DNA of 64,000 nt from JACCZR01 sp963830065 (GCA_963830065.1 CAWHLA010000006.1:62001-126000), one strand, 5' to 3'; numbered from the stretch's first letter, positions 50,068 through 58,324 are shown. Program-made: numbers and translations. The notes: generated by a model from the letters alone, not told the origin.

Positions 50068-51541
50068 CCGCGGGGATGGTCTTCAGCAGGATCGACAGGT
50101 CGAGGAACACCGACCAGCGCTCCAGGTAGAGGAAATCGAGGCGCACGAGCTCGTCGGGGTCCAGCTCCGAGCGGCCCGACACCTGCCACAGCCCGGTCAT
50201 TCCCGGCAGCACCAGGTAGCGCTTGCGGTGCCAGTCCTCGAGGCGGTCGAAGTCGCGCTGCGGCAGCGGCCGGGGGCCGACCAGCGACATCTCGCCGCGC
50301 ATCACGTTGAGCAGCTGGGGCAGCTCGTCCAGCGAGAAGCGGCGCAGAACGCGGCCGATACGGGTGACGCGCGGGTCGTCGCGCATCTTGAAGATCGCCC
50401 CGCCGAGCTCGTTGCGGTCCTCCAGCTCACCCTGGCGGTGCTCGGCGTCCTGCTCCATCGTGCGGAACTTGAAGCAGGGGAACAGGTCGCCGCCCAGGCC
50501 GGGCCGCATCGACCTGTAGATCACGGGCCCGCGCGAGGTCAGGCGCACTACGAGCGCGATCGCCGCCAGCAGCGGCGACAGCAACAGGGTCAGCAGCACC
50601 GCGCCGACCAAGTCGAAGGCCCGCTTGGCCACGAAGTCGACGCCCTCGAAGACCGGCGCCTTGAGCTCGAACAGCGGCAGCGCCTGGCCGGGCACGAACT
50701 CGACCCGGTCCATCAGGATCTCCATGGTCGAGGGCGCGATCCGCACGGCCTTGCTCTGGGCGTGGCAGCGCTCTACCAGCTCGACCGCCTGCTCCTGCGG
50801 GAAGTCGGGGTCGGCGATGATCACCTCGTCCACCTCGTCGAGGTGCTTCTCGAGGTCCGACAGCGTGCCCAGGTCCTTGAGCCCGTTGGCCGGCCGCGGG
50901 GTGAGTGAGACGAAGCCCACCGGCTCGACCTCCGAGCCGCGCAGCGCGTTGGCCACGCCGTCGATGTGCGCACCCGAGCCCACCAGGACCGCGCGCCGGC
51001 GGTAGCCCGCCGCCTTCAGCAACCAGAAGCTGATGCGCTCGAAGCCGAAGCGCAGGCCGGCCACGTAGAACAGCGCGAAGAACAGGCCGCCGTAGAAGAT
51101 GTAGTACGACTGGAACTCGTAGCCCTCGACCACGGCGTAGATGAAGATCACCGCCGTCGTCTGGAACAGGCAGGCCACCACGGCGGAGAAGCCGGGGCGC
51201 ATGGTCCGGTCCGCGTAGAGGTGGGAGCGGGCGAACAGGAGGATCATCACCAGCGCCGCCAGCGGAGCCACGTCCAGCGCCTGGTCGAAGTAGAAGCCGA
51301 AGCCGGGGCCACCGCGAACGGCCTGCTTGAACTCCAGGGCGGTCCAGATGCCCAGCAGGAGGCCGAGGAAGTCCAGCGACGCGAGAGTGATCAGGCGCGC
51401 GAGCCGGCGGGCCACCTCCAGCCGCAGCAGTGCGCCGAGGATGAAGGGGCGCGGGGCACGCATGTCTCGCGCCGGAAGATCCAGCGGCGAGCGGGAGGGA
51501 GCCTTCGCCTCCTTGAGGTGTCGTACGCGACCGTCAGCCAT
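50042..51541 (-). CDS. polyprenyl glycosylphosphotransferase (WcaJ/RfbP type), initiating enzyme
   Basis: A 499-residue polytopic enzyme that starts glycan assembly by moving a sugar-1-phosphate onto undecaprenyl phosphate. The N-terminal part has about four to five membrane helices, then a Rossmann-like CoA_binding_3 region (AVLVGSGAHIDGVANAL). A further helix, KRAFDLVGAVLLTLLLSPLL, precedes the catalytic bacterial sugar transferase domain: FPCFKFRTME, RIGRVLRRFSLDELPQLLNVM and GEMSLVGPRPLP with the conserved DE and PRP motifs. Start ATG 51541. It is divergent from an ECF sigma factor gene, a placement that suggests coupled control of glycan synthesis. Confidence 0.88.
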   Translation of the reverse strand: MADGRVRHLKEAKAPSRSPLDLPARDMRAPRPFILGALLRLEVARRLARLITLASLDFLGLLLGIWTALEFKQAVRGGPGFGFYFDQALDVAPLAALVMILLFARSHLYADRTMRPGFSAVVACLFQTTAVIFIYAVVEGYEFQSYYIFYGGLFFALFYVAGLRFGFERISFWLLKAAGYRRRAVLVGSGAHIDGVANALRGSEVEPVGFVSLTPRPANGLKDLGTLSDLEKHLDEVDEVIIADPDFPQEQAVELVERCHAQSKAVRIAPSTMEILMDRVEFVPGQALPLFELKAPVFEGVDFVAKRAFDLVGAVLLTLLLSPLLAAIALVVRLTSRGPVIYRSMRPGLGGDLFPCFKFRTMEQDAEHRQGELEDRNELGGAIFKMRDDPRVTRIGRVLRRFSLDELPQLLNVMRGEMSLVGPRPLPQRDFDRLEDWHRKRYLVLPGMTGLWQVSGRSELDPDELVRLDFLYLERWSVFLDLSILLKTIPAVIRSRGAW

Positions 51542-51671
51542 AGAGGACCTGTCAAGTAAACAGCCGGGGCCGGAGATTGTCTCGCTTGGGACAAAAAGCT
51601 CGCAGGTTGCGACTTTCCGCGTGTGCCGGACGGGGGCGAACTCTGCAGACTCGTCACCTAACGCTGTGCTG
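51542..51671. promoter_or_regulatory. divergent control region between phosphoglycosyltransferase and ECF sigma factor
   Basis: This 130-nt region is clearly richer in A and T than the surrounding genes. It holds a short inverted repeat, TTGTC (51577-51581) and GACAA (51590-51594), followed by an A run, and a TTGACA on the minus strand at 51556-51551 that is too close to the start codon to be a -35 box. TAACGC at 51659-51664 lies 7 nt before the ATG at 51672 and may be a weak -10. An operator or sigma-factor target could lie here; no established consensus was recognised. Confidence 0.35.
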
Positions 51672-52922
51672 ATGCGAGCGAGGGCAGGAACGCGCGAGGT
51701 GAGCGCTCGGCCGACGGCCGAGCTGAGCGCGGCGGCCCTGGAGCTGGTGGAGCGCCATGCGGGCCAGATCATGGCCACTGCGCGGCGCTACGCGGCCACC
51801 GCCGAGGACGCCGAGGACGCCTACCAGCGGGGGCTGGAGATCATGCTGACCAAGGCGCCCTCCACGGCCGAGGACCAGCTCGTGCCGTGGCTGAAGACGG
51901 TGGTCAAGCACGAGGCCTTCGCCCTGCGCCGCCAGCGCGACCGCCACACCCCCACCGGCGACGACGGCGACGCGCCCGAACACGCCGGCGGCCCGCCCGC
52001 TCCCGAGCAGGCCGAACGGCTGGAGCAGCTGCAGCTCGGCGCCGAGGCCCTGCGGCGGCTGAAGCCGCAGGAGGTCCGGGCGCTGACGCTCCGGGCCGAA
52101 GGGCACTCGTACGACGAGATCGCCGCGATCTGCGACTGGACGTACACGAAGGTCAACCGATGCCTGGCCGAGGGCCGCCGGGCGTTCCTCGAGCGCGTGA
52201 GCGGGATCGAGAGCGGCGAGGAGTGCTCGCGGCTGGCGCCCCACCTGTCCGCGCTGGCCGACGGCGAGGCCACGGCCGAGGACATGAAGGCCCTTCGTCC
52301 CCACCTGCGGACCTGCCTGGCCTGCCGGGCCCAACTGCGCGAGTTCCGCGCCGCCCCCGCGCGCGTCGCTGCGCTGATGCCGCCGGCGGCGCTGGTGGCC
52401 ACCTCGGACGTGGGGCACCCGCTGCGCGCCGGCCTGGAGTCGCTGGCCGCGGGCCTGAGCGAGCGCGTCGGCCAGGGGGTCGAGATGGTCGGTGGCGGAA
52501 AGGTCGCCGCCGTGGCGGCCTCGGCGGCGATCGTCGCGGGCGGCGGCGCGGCCACGGTGAACGAGCTGAGCACCGGCCCGGACCCGGCGCCGCCGCGCAT
52601 CGAGCGCCAACAGGCGAAGGCCAAGAGCCCGGCGCTGCCACCGGGCCTGGCGGGCGGGGGCACGGATGCCCCGCGCGCACCCGCGCCCGGCGACGCGACC
52701 GCAGAGCCGGTCGACCCCACCGGGGCGCTGGGCGGCGGCAACACCGCTGCCGCTCCGGCGGCCCCCGCCGCCTCGGCCCCGGCCGCGCCCCCACCCAACC
52801 CGGCGAACGAGTTCGCACCGGGCGGAGGGAGCCCCGCCGCGGCGAGTGGCGGAGGCTCGGGCGGCGGCGAGTTCAGCGCCGGCGGAGGAGGCGGCTCGGG
52901 CGGCGGGGAGTTCGGGCCCTAG
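51672..52922 (+). CDS. ECF sigma factor fused to zinc-finger anti-sigma domain and Gly/Pro-rich tail
   Basis: A 416-residue protein. Residues about 20-90 are sigma region 2 (ARRYAATAEDAEDAYQRGLE), and about 115-175 region 4 with a helix-turn-helix (EGHSYDEIAAICDWTYTKVNR). Residues 185-218 carry C185, H211, C215 and C218, the zf-HC2 pattern of anti-sigma factors (HLRTCLACR). A hydrophobic stretch at about 278-296 (VAAVAASAAIVAGGGAATV) could cross the membrane, followed by a 120-residue Pro/Ala/Gly-rich tail. Sigma factors with fused zinc finger and membrane parts are known in actinobacteria. No separate anti-sigma gene is nearby, so control may be intramolecular. Divergent from the WcaJ-type gene. 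Confidence 0.8.
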   Translation: MRARAGTREVSARPTAELSAAALELVERHAGQIMATARRYAATAEDAEDAYQRGLEIMLTKAPSTAEDQLVPWLKTVVKHEAFALRRQRDRHTPTGDDGDAPEHAGGPPAPEQAERLEQLQLGAEALRRLKPQEVRALTLRAEGHSYDEIAAICDWTYTKVNRCLAEGRRAFLERVSGIESGEECSRLAPHLSALADGEATAEDMKALRPHLRTCLACRAQLREFRAAPARVAALMPPAALVATSDVGHPLRAGLESLAAGLSERVGQGVEMVGGGKVAAVAASAAIVAGGGAATVNELSTGPDPAPPRIERQQAKAKSPALPPGLAGGGTDAPRAPAPGDATAEPVDPTGALGGGNTAAAPAAPAASAPAAPPPNPANEFAPGGGSPAAASGGGSGGGEFSAGGGGGSGGGEFGP

Positions 52923-54148
52923 ACCTCGAACGACAGCGCGTAGGCCACGAACCCCACCGCCAGCGCCGCTGCCCCGACCCACTGCCACCGCCGCTCCAGG
53001 TCGTCGCGGCGCACCATCATCAGGACCGCCAGCAGCGCGAAGGGGTCGAAGTACTTCTGGTAGACGAGCCGCACCGGCAGCGTCGACAGCAAGAACGAGA
53101 CCCCGAACACCACCGCCAGCGAGCGCGGGCCCGCGCGGCGGCCGAGTGCATACGCCGAGACCGTGCCGAGGGGCACCAGCACCCAGAACAGCACCGGCAC
53201 CTTCTCCGACGCCCGCCACAGGTAGCCCGCATCGCCCGGGATCCCGGGGCCGGGTGGTGAGAAGTCCAGAGGAAAGGCGATCAGCAGCACCACCGCGACC
53301 GCCAGTGCCACCCCGACGCCGACCGGCGCGAGCAGCGAGCGCCACTGGCGCCACACGCTCGGCCCCAGCACCGCCACCGTGTACACCGCGAACACCGCGA
53401 ACGTGAAGCCCAGGGCGCGGCCGAGAAGGTCGTTCCCCGCCCCCGGGCACAGCCCGCACGACGTCGGATCGGACCCCTTGGGCACCAGGCCTCCCCAGGC
53501 CACGACCAAGGCGCCCAGCGGCGCGAACGACGCCCCGAGAAGACAGGCGCCGACCACCTTCCGCGGCGCGTAGAACAGCCCCACCGGCAGCAGCCACACG
53601 AACGACTGGCGGGTGAGCAGCGCCAGCGCCACGGCCCCGCAACCGAGCGCGAACAGGCGCATCGAACCCTCCTCGCCCGAGCGGTGGAAGAGGATGACCG
53701 CCACCAGCGCGAACAGGATCGCCAGGTTGTCGGTGAGCACGATGAACGAAGCGCCGAAGAAGTACGGCGACAGCGCGAACAGCAGGGTCAGCGCGAAAGC
53801 CTTGGGACGCTGCAGCCCCAGCCGCGCGGTGAGCAGGTGAAACAGCGCAAGAACGGCGAGGTACGAGATGGCCACGCCGAGCGCCTGCAGCTTCCACAGG
53901 TCGAAGCCGACGACCTTGCCGTAGACGGCGAACAGGAGATGGAAGAGCGGCGCCTGCGCGGCGGGGTAGTGGACCAGGTCGGGGCTCGGCAGCTGGTCCG
54001 CGAACAGCCGGATCGTGGGCAGGTGGTACGACTGGGCGTCGGAGCCGTGGAAGGTCGACAGCTCGACCGTGAGGCCCTGCAGCGCCACCGCCACCGCGAG
54101 GAAGGGCAGCGCCAGCGCCAGTGGGTAGAACCAGCGGCGCCCCGTCAT
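52919..54148 (-). CDS. polytopic membrane protein, GT-C glycosyltransferase-like
   Basis: A 409-residue protein with about 10-11 membrane helices. After the first helix an outer loop reads FHGSDAQSYHLPTIRLFADQLPSPDLVHYPAAQAP; an acidic residue in this loop and a proline-rich YPAAQAPLFHLL segment recall GT-C enzymes (the Alg10/ArnT/PMT superfamily) that use polyprenyl-phosphate sugars outside the membrane. FALSPYFFGASFIVLTDNLAILFAL resembles the third-helix region of such proteins. The donor is unknown. Overlaps the sigma factor gene by 4 nt at its 3' end. Confidence 0.75.
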   Translation of the reverse strand: MTGRRWFYPLALALPFLAVAVALQGLTVELSTFHGSDAQSYHLPTIRLFADQLPSPDLVHYPAAQAPLFHLLFAVYGKVVGFDLWKLQALGVAISYLAVLALFHLLTARLGLQRPKAFALTLLFALSPYFFGASFIVLTDNLAILFALVAVILFHRSGEEGSMRLFALGCGAVALALLTRQSFVWLLPVGLFYAPRKVVGACLLGASFAPLGALVVAWGGLVPKGSDPTSCGLCPGAGNDLLGRALGFTFAVFAVYTVAVLGPSVWRQWRSLLAPVGVGVALAVAVVLLIAFPLDFSPPGPGIPGDAGYLWRASEKVPVLFWVLVPLGTVSAYALGRRAGPRSLAVVFGVSFLLSTLPVRLVYQKYFDPFALLAVLMMVRRDDLERRWQWVGAAALAVGFVAYALSFEV

Positions 54149-54190
54149 CGGCGATCACCATGGCAGGCGTCCCGTCGCACGGCCGGGCTA

Positions 54191-54196
54191 TACCCT
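54191..54196 (+). promoter_or_regulatory. -10 box TACCCT for the GT39-like gene
   Basis: TACCCT ends 8 nt before the GTG at 54205, which decides for this start over an ATG 45 nt upstream. Confidence 0.45.
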
Positions 54197-54204
54197 CGCG
54201 CCGG

Positions 54205-55662
54205 GTGCAGGTCCTCTCCACCCCAGCGACACGCCCGAGGGTCGTCGCTCCGCTGGCGATCGTCGCGTTCGCCGCCCTGCTGCGGTTCGTCTTCCTCGAC
54301 GACCAGAGCTACTGGCTCGACGAGGCCATCACCGTCAAGACGGTCCACCTCGACTTCTCGCAGATGCTCGACCGCATCTACGACAACGAGTCGACGCCGC
54401 CGCTCTACTACGTCGTCGCGTGGCTCTGGGCCAAGCTGTTCGGCACCGGTGAGGTCGGGCTGCGCTCGCTGTCGGCGCTGGCCGGCACCGCGTTCGTCGG
54501 CGTCGCCTACCTGACCGCCCGCAAGCTCGTCTCCGAGCGAGCGGGCCTGTTCGTCGCCGGGCTCGCCTCGGTCAGCCCGCTGCTCGTCTACTACTCCCAG
54601 GAGGCGCGCTCCTACCCGCTGCTCCTGCTGTTCGCCGCGCTGTCGCTGATGGGCTTCGCCTACGCGCGCGAGGAGCCCACCGGGCGCGCGCTGGCGGGCT
54701 GGGCGCTCGCGTCGGCGCTGGCCATCGCGAGCCACTACTACGCGTTCTTCCTGGTGCTCGTCGAGGCGGTGTGGCTGGCCTTCCTCTTCCGCCGCCGGGC
54801 GGTGCCGGCCATCGTCGCGGTGGCCGCCGTCGGGCTGGCGCTCCTGCCCCTCGCCCTGCACCAGCGCGGGCTCGACCTGGCCAACTACCTGCGCGACATC
54901 TCGCTCACCGGCCGCCTCGCGCGGGTGCCCAAGCAGTTCCTGGTGGGCTTCGAGGGGCCGGTCGAGCTCGGGTTCGCGGTGGCGGCCGGGGTGCTCGCGC
55001 TGACCGGTGTGGTGTTGGCGCTGCGCGCGAACCGGCACGAGAGAAGCGGCGCGTTCGTCGCCGCCGTGCTGGCCCTCACCGCCCTGCTCCTCCCGCTGCC
55101 GATCGACCCGGACACCTTCGGCACGCGCAACTCGCTCGCCGTCTGGTTGCCGGCCACCATCGTCGTGGCCACCGGCTTCGCGGCGGTCCGGCCGAGGGGC
55201 GTCGGCCTCGCTCTCACCCTCGCCCTGTGCGCGGTCGGTTTCGCGACGACGCTCGTGGTGAACACCGATCAGACCTACGGCCGCGAGGACTGGCGCGGGG
55301 CGGCCGAGGCGATCGGGCCGCCGCCTCCGGGCGGCCGGATCGTCGTGGTCAACCCGAGTGAGGGCGAGGTCCCGCTCAGCCTCTACCTACCGGGACTGCG
55401 GAAGCTGCCACCCGGCGGGGCCACCGTGCGCGAGGTGGTGGCCATCGGGGTCGACCCGGGCGGCCCGGGCTCGGACGCGCCGCCGCCGCGGCCCGACCCG
55501 CCGTTTTCACCTCCGCGCCCGATGGGTCTCGTGAGGGTCGACTTCGCCCCGGGCTACTCGGTCGCGATCTTCCGCTCGCCGCGACCGGTCCGGCTGATGG
55601 CCCGCACGCTGCCTCCGCTGGCGCCGTTCGTGCCCGCGGAGCGCTTCCTCCAGCGGCCCTAG
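54205..55662 (+). CDS. GT-C (ArnT/PMT, GT39/GT83-like) membrane glycosyltransferase
   Basis: A 485-residue polytopic protein of the PMT_2 type. After the first helix the outer loop reads DDQSYWLDEAITVKTVHL with the catalytic-type DE pair, then ESTPPLYYVVAWLWAKLFG, the PPLYY motif of this superfamily. RSLSALAGTAFVGVAYL and VYYSQEARSYPLLLLFAALS are the next conserved helices. About 11 helices precede a soluble C-terminal domain. It would transfer a sugar from a polyprenyl-phosphate donor to a glycan or protein at the outer face. The stop overlaps the convergent moaX-type gene. Confidence 0.83.
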   Translation: MQVLSTPATRPRVVAPLAIVAFAALLRFVFLDDQSYWLDEAITVKTVHLDFSQMLDRIYDNESTPPLYYVVAWLWAKLFGTGEVGLRSLSALAGTAFVGVAYLTARKLVSERAGLFVAGLASVSPLLVYYSQEARSYPLLLLFAALSLMGFAYAREEPTGRALAGWALASALAIASHYYAFFLVLVEAVWLAFLFRRRAVPAIVAVAAVGLALLPLALHQRGLDLANYLRDISLTGRLARVPKQFLVGFEGPVELGFAVAAGVLALTGVVLALRANRHERSGAFVAAVLALTALLLPLPIDPDTFGTRNSLAVWLPATIVVATGFAAVRPRGVGLALTLALCAVGFATTLVVNTDQTYGREDWRGAAEAIGPPPPGGRIVVVNPSEGEVPLSLYLPGLRKLPPGGATVREVVAIGVDPGGPGSDAPPPRPDPPFSPPRPMGLVRVDFAPGYSVAIFRSPRPVRLMARTLPPLAPFVPAERFLQRP

Positions 55663-56301
55663 CGGGTCGGCAGGTCGCCCTCCACCCAGCGCCCCTCGCC
55701 GCCCTCGACCTCGCGCTTCCAGATCGGAGCCTCGGCCTTCGCCCGGTCGATGATCTCGCGCGCGCCCGCGAAGGCCTCGTCCGCGGTGGGGCGCCGAGGC
55801 GGCCACCACCACGCTGGGCTCGCTCAGAGGCACGTCGCCCACCCGGTGCTCCACCGCGGCCGAGCAGAGCCCGTGCCTTTCGAAGGCCTCGTCGACGATG
55901 ACCTGGAGCTTCTCGGCGGCCATCTCTGCGTAAGCCTCGTACTCGAGCTTCTCGACGTCGCGGGTCACCCCGCTGAAGGTGACCACGGCGCCCGCGCGGG
56001 GGTCGCGTACCCGCCCGGCGACCTCCGACAGGGACAGCGGCTCGCTGGTCACCCTCGCCCAGCGCTCGCCCGAGCCGCCGCTCACCGGTGGAATCAGCGC
56101 CAGCTCGTCGCCCTCCCCCAGCAGCTGGTCCTCGGGCGCGTACTCGCGGTTGACTGCCATCACCAGCGGCAGGCCGTCGGTCAGCGGGCCCAGCTCGGCG
56201 AGGGCGTCGGCCACGCTGGCCCCGTCGGGCAGCTCGAGATCGACCGAGCCGGCCCCGGCGCGCTCGCGCAGCATCGCGAAGACACGAACGGTCACGTGCA
56301 T
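55659..56301 (-). CDS. moaX: molybdopterin synthase MoaD-MoaE fusion (MoaX type; frameshifted)
   Basis: Residues 1-76 are the ubiquitin-like sulfur-carrier MoaD (MHVTVRVFAMLRERAG to LIPPVSGG, with G75-G76 as the double glycine). From residue 80 on is MoaE (RVTSEPLSLSEVAGRV, GAVVTFSGVTRD, VEHRVGDVPLSEPSVVVAASAPHR). After the PHR motif the frame breaks; one extra C near 55780-55783 explains it, and the other frame continues DEAFAGAREIIDRAKAEAPIWKREV to a TAG at 55659. Corrected length is 213 residues. Natural MoaD-MoaE fusions are known in mycobacteria and are cut after the GlyGly. ATG 56301 is 9 nt from a TACCAT box. Unrelated to the glycan locus. Confidence 0.82.
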
Positions 56302-56310
56302 CTAGAGGCG

Positions 56311-56316
56311 ATGGTA
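56311..56316 (-). promoter_or_regulatory. -10 box TACCAT for moaX
   Basis: TACCAT on the minus strand ends 9 nt before the ATG at 56301, predicting a leaderless transcript. Confidence 0.45.
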
Positions 56317-56329
56317 CGGGCGGCCGCAC

Positions 56330-56335
56330 TAGGCT
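56330..56335 (+). promoter_or_regulatory. -10 box TAGGCT for the GAF-PP2C gene
   Basis: TAGGCT ends 10 nt before the GTG at 56346. With the opposite box at 56311-56316 it fills the 44-nt divergent gap. Confidence 0.45.
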
Positions 56336-56345
56336 CACGCGCGAA

Positions 56346-57957
56346 GTGGCGACAGAGCAGCCCAGGAGTCAGCTGGAGGATCTCCAGGCCGTCACCGACG
56401 CGGCGCTGTCCTACCTACCGCTCGGCGAGCTGCTGGAGGAGCTGCTCGTCCGCGTGAGGGACATCCTCGACGTCGACACCGCCGCCATCCTGCTGATCGA
56501 CGAGGACCGCCGGACGCTCGTCGCCCGCGCCGCGAAGGGGCTGGAGGAGGAGGTGGAGGCCGTCGTGCGGGTGCCGCTGGGCGTCGGCTTCGCCGGCAGG
56601 GTGGCCGCGGAGGTCAGGCCCGTCCACATCCCCGACGTCGCCAAGGCGGACCTGTTCAACCCCCTGCTGCGCGCTAAGGGCCTGAAGTCGCTGCTCGGCG
56701 TGCCGCTGATCGCCGAGGGCGAAGTCACGGGCGTGCTCCACGTGGGCACCCTGGGCGACCGGCACTTCACCGAGGAGGACGCGGACCTGCTCCAGCGCGC
56801 CGGCGACAGGGCCGCGCTGGCGATCCACGCGCGGGTGGCCGAGCGCGAGCGCGGGCTGGCGGAGGAGCTCCAGCGAGCGCTGCTTCCCCGGGACCTCCCC
56901 TCCTTCCCGGGCGCACGCGTGGCCGCGCGCTACGCGCCCGCCGCGGCCGCGCCCCTGGGCGGGGACTGGTACGACGCCTTCATCACCCGCAGCGGCACGC
57001 TGTGCCTGGCCATCGGCGACGTGGTCGGCCGCGGCTTCCGCGCTGCCGCGGTGATGGCCCAGCTGCGATCCGCGCTGCGCGCCTACGCGCTCGATGAGCG
57101 GCCGCCGGTCGAGCTGATCGACCGGCTCAACACGCTCGTGCGCCAGCTCGAGCAGGGGCGGACGGCGACGCTGGTCTACATCGTCATCGACCCCCTGAGT
57201 TCCAACATCGAAGTGGTGTCCGCCGCCAACCCCCCGCCCTTGCTGGTCTCGGCGGACGGCGAGCCATCCCTGCTGGAGCTTCCCTCCGCGCCTCCGCTGG
57301 GCGCCACGGAGAACCCCAACTATCAGCTCGCCGAGGACAGGCTCACACCGGGCTCACGACTGCTGCTCTATACCGACGGGCTGATCGAGCGGGCGGGCGA
57401 ATCCCTCGACGTCGGGCTCGAAAGACTGCTCGATGCGACCCGCGGCACGGGCGGCACGGGCGGCACGGTGGACGAGTTCTGCCAGCACATCTTCGACGCG
57501 CTGCTGCCCGAGGAGACCGACGACGACGCCGCGCTGATCGCGCTCGACACCGAGCCGCTGCCCGATCCGATGGAGTTGACGCTGCCCGCCGAGCGCGACT
57601 CCGCCCCCCTGCTCAGACGGCTGCTCTCACGCTGGCTGGTCGACAGGGGCGCGACCGAGGAGGAATCCGACACGGTGGTCCTGGCCGCCGCCGAGGCGAG
57701 CTCGAACGCCATCGAGCACGCCTATCCGCCCGATCGCCGCTGCCTTCCAAGTCGCGGTGTCCGGCGACCGCGACGGCGTGAACGTCATCGTGCGCGACTG
57801 GGGAACGTGGCGCCCGCCGCGCGGTACCAACCGGGGCCGGGGGATAATGATGATGGAGGCGCTGGTGGACTCCGTCGAAATCGAACGGAGCGACGAGGGG
57901 ACCAGCGTGACCCTCCGCCACCACCTGACCGAGGAGCCGATACGAGCGAGCACCTGA
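56346..57957 (+). CDS. GAF - PP2C (SpoIIE/RsbU-like) phosphatase - HATPase protein (frameshifted)
   Basis: Three domains. GAF at about 15-160 (VDTAAILLIDEDRRTLVARAAKGLEEE). SpoIIE-type PP2C at about 175-400, with PLGGDWYDAF and LAIGDVVGRGFRAA (metal-binding Asp residues) and LLLYTDGLIERAG. RsbW-like HATPase from about 420, with VVLAAAEASSNAIEHAYPP (the N box). Just after this the frame breaks; removing one C from the CCC at 57729-57731 leads into AFQVAVSGDRDGVNVIVRDWG and NRGRGIMMMEALVD (the G boxes), ending at 57957. Corrected length 536. It would dephosphorylate an anti-anti-sigma protein in a partner-switching pathway, with GAF sensing an unknown signal. The STAS protein encoded next is the obvious partner. 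Confidence 0.82.
57444..57470 (+). repeat. short in-frame tandem repeat (GGCACGGGC x3)
   Basis: Three near-identical 9-nt units lie inside the PP2C-HATPase linker and encode GTGGTGGTV. Such a repeat could expand or contract; here it simply lengthens a flexible linker. Confidence 0.55.
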
Positions 57958-58301
57958 CCATCGAGCGCCGGGACGGCGTGGCCGTGGCCCGGCTCGCCCC
58001 GGAGTTCGACATCGCGTCGGCGATCGGCGTGCGCGACGGGCTGCTCGCCGCGCTGACCAACCGCGACCACGGGATCGTGGTCGATCTCGGCGAGGTCACG
58101 TTCATGGACAGCGCGGGGATCAACGTGCTGTTCGAGCTCGCCGAGCGCCTCGAGTCCCGCCAGCAGGAGGTCGCCGTGGTTCTTCCCGAGCGAGCGATCG
58201 TCCGGAAGGTGGCGGACCTGGCCGGGCTCGGCTCGCGGGTGACCATCTGCGAGAGCGTGGAGGACGCGACGCGACGCATCCCGCCGCCGGATCCCGGCTA
58301 G
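57954..58301 (+). CDS. STAS-domain anti-anti-sigma factor (probable CTG start)
   Basis: A 115-residue STAS protein. LTIERRDGVAVARLAPEFD is the first hairpin and DLGEVTFMDSAGINVLFEL holds the phosphorylatable serine (in DSAG). AIVRKVADLAGLGSRVTICESVEDA is the last part. No ATG, GTG or TTG lies near the domain start; CTG at 57954 overlaps the upstream TGA (CTGA) and gives a domain of normal size. When dephosphorylated by a PP2C such as its neighbour it would bind an RsbW-type kinase and free a sigma factor. The target sigma factor is not in view. Confidence 0.78.
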   Translation: MTIERRDGVAVARLAPEFDIASAIGVRDGLLAALTNRDHGIVVDLGEVTFMDSAGINVLFELAERLESRQQEVAVVLPERAIVRKVADLAGLGSRVTICESVEDATRRIPPPDPG

Positions 58302-58318
58302 CGCGGACCGAGCGTCCG

Positions 58319-58324
58319 TATCCT
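58319..58324 (+). promoter_or_regulatory. -10 box TATCCT for the mutase
   Basis: TATCCT ends 6 nt before the GTG at 58331, predicting a leaderless transcript separate from the STAS gene. Confidence 0.45.

Noticed and set aside
51551..51556. TTGACA on the minus strand as a -35 box for the phosphoglycosyltransferase
   Set aside because: It is only about 10 nt from the ATG at 51541, leaving no room for a -10 box and start site.
51654..54221. Minus-strand open frame of 855 codons
   Set aside because: Spans the sigma factor and the GT-C gene in the wrong frame; no domain is recognisable and composition is that of shadow frames.
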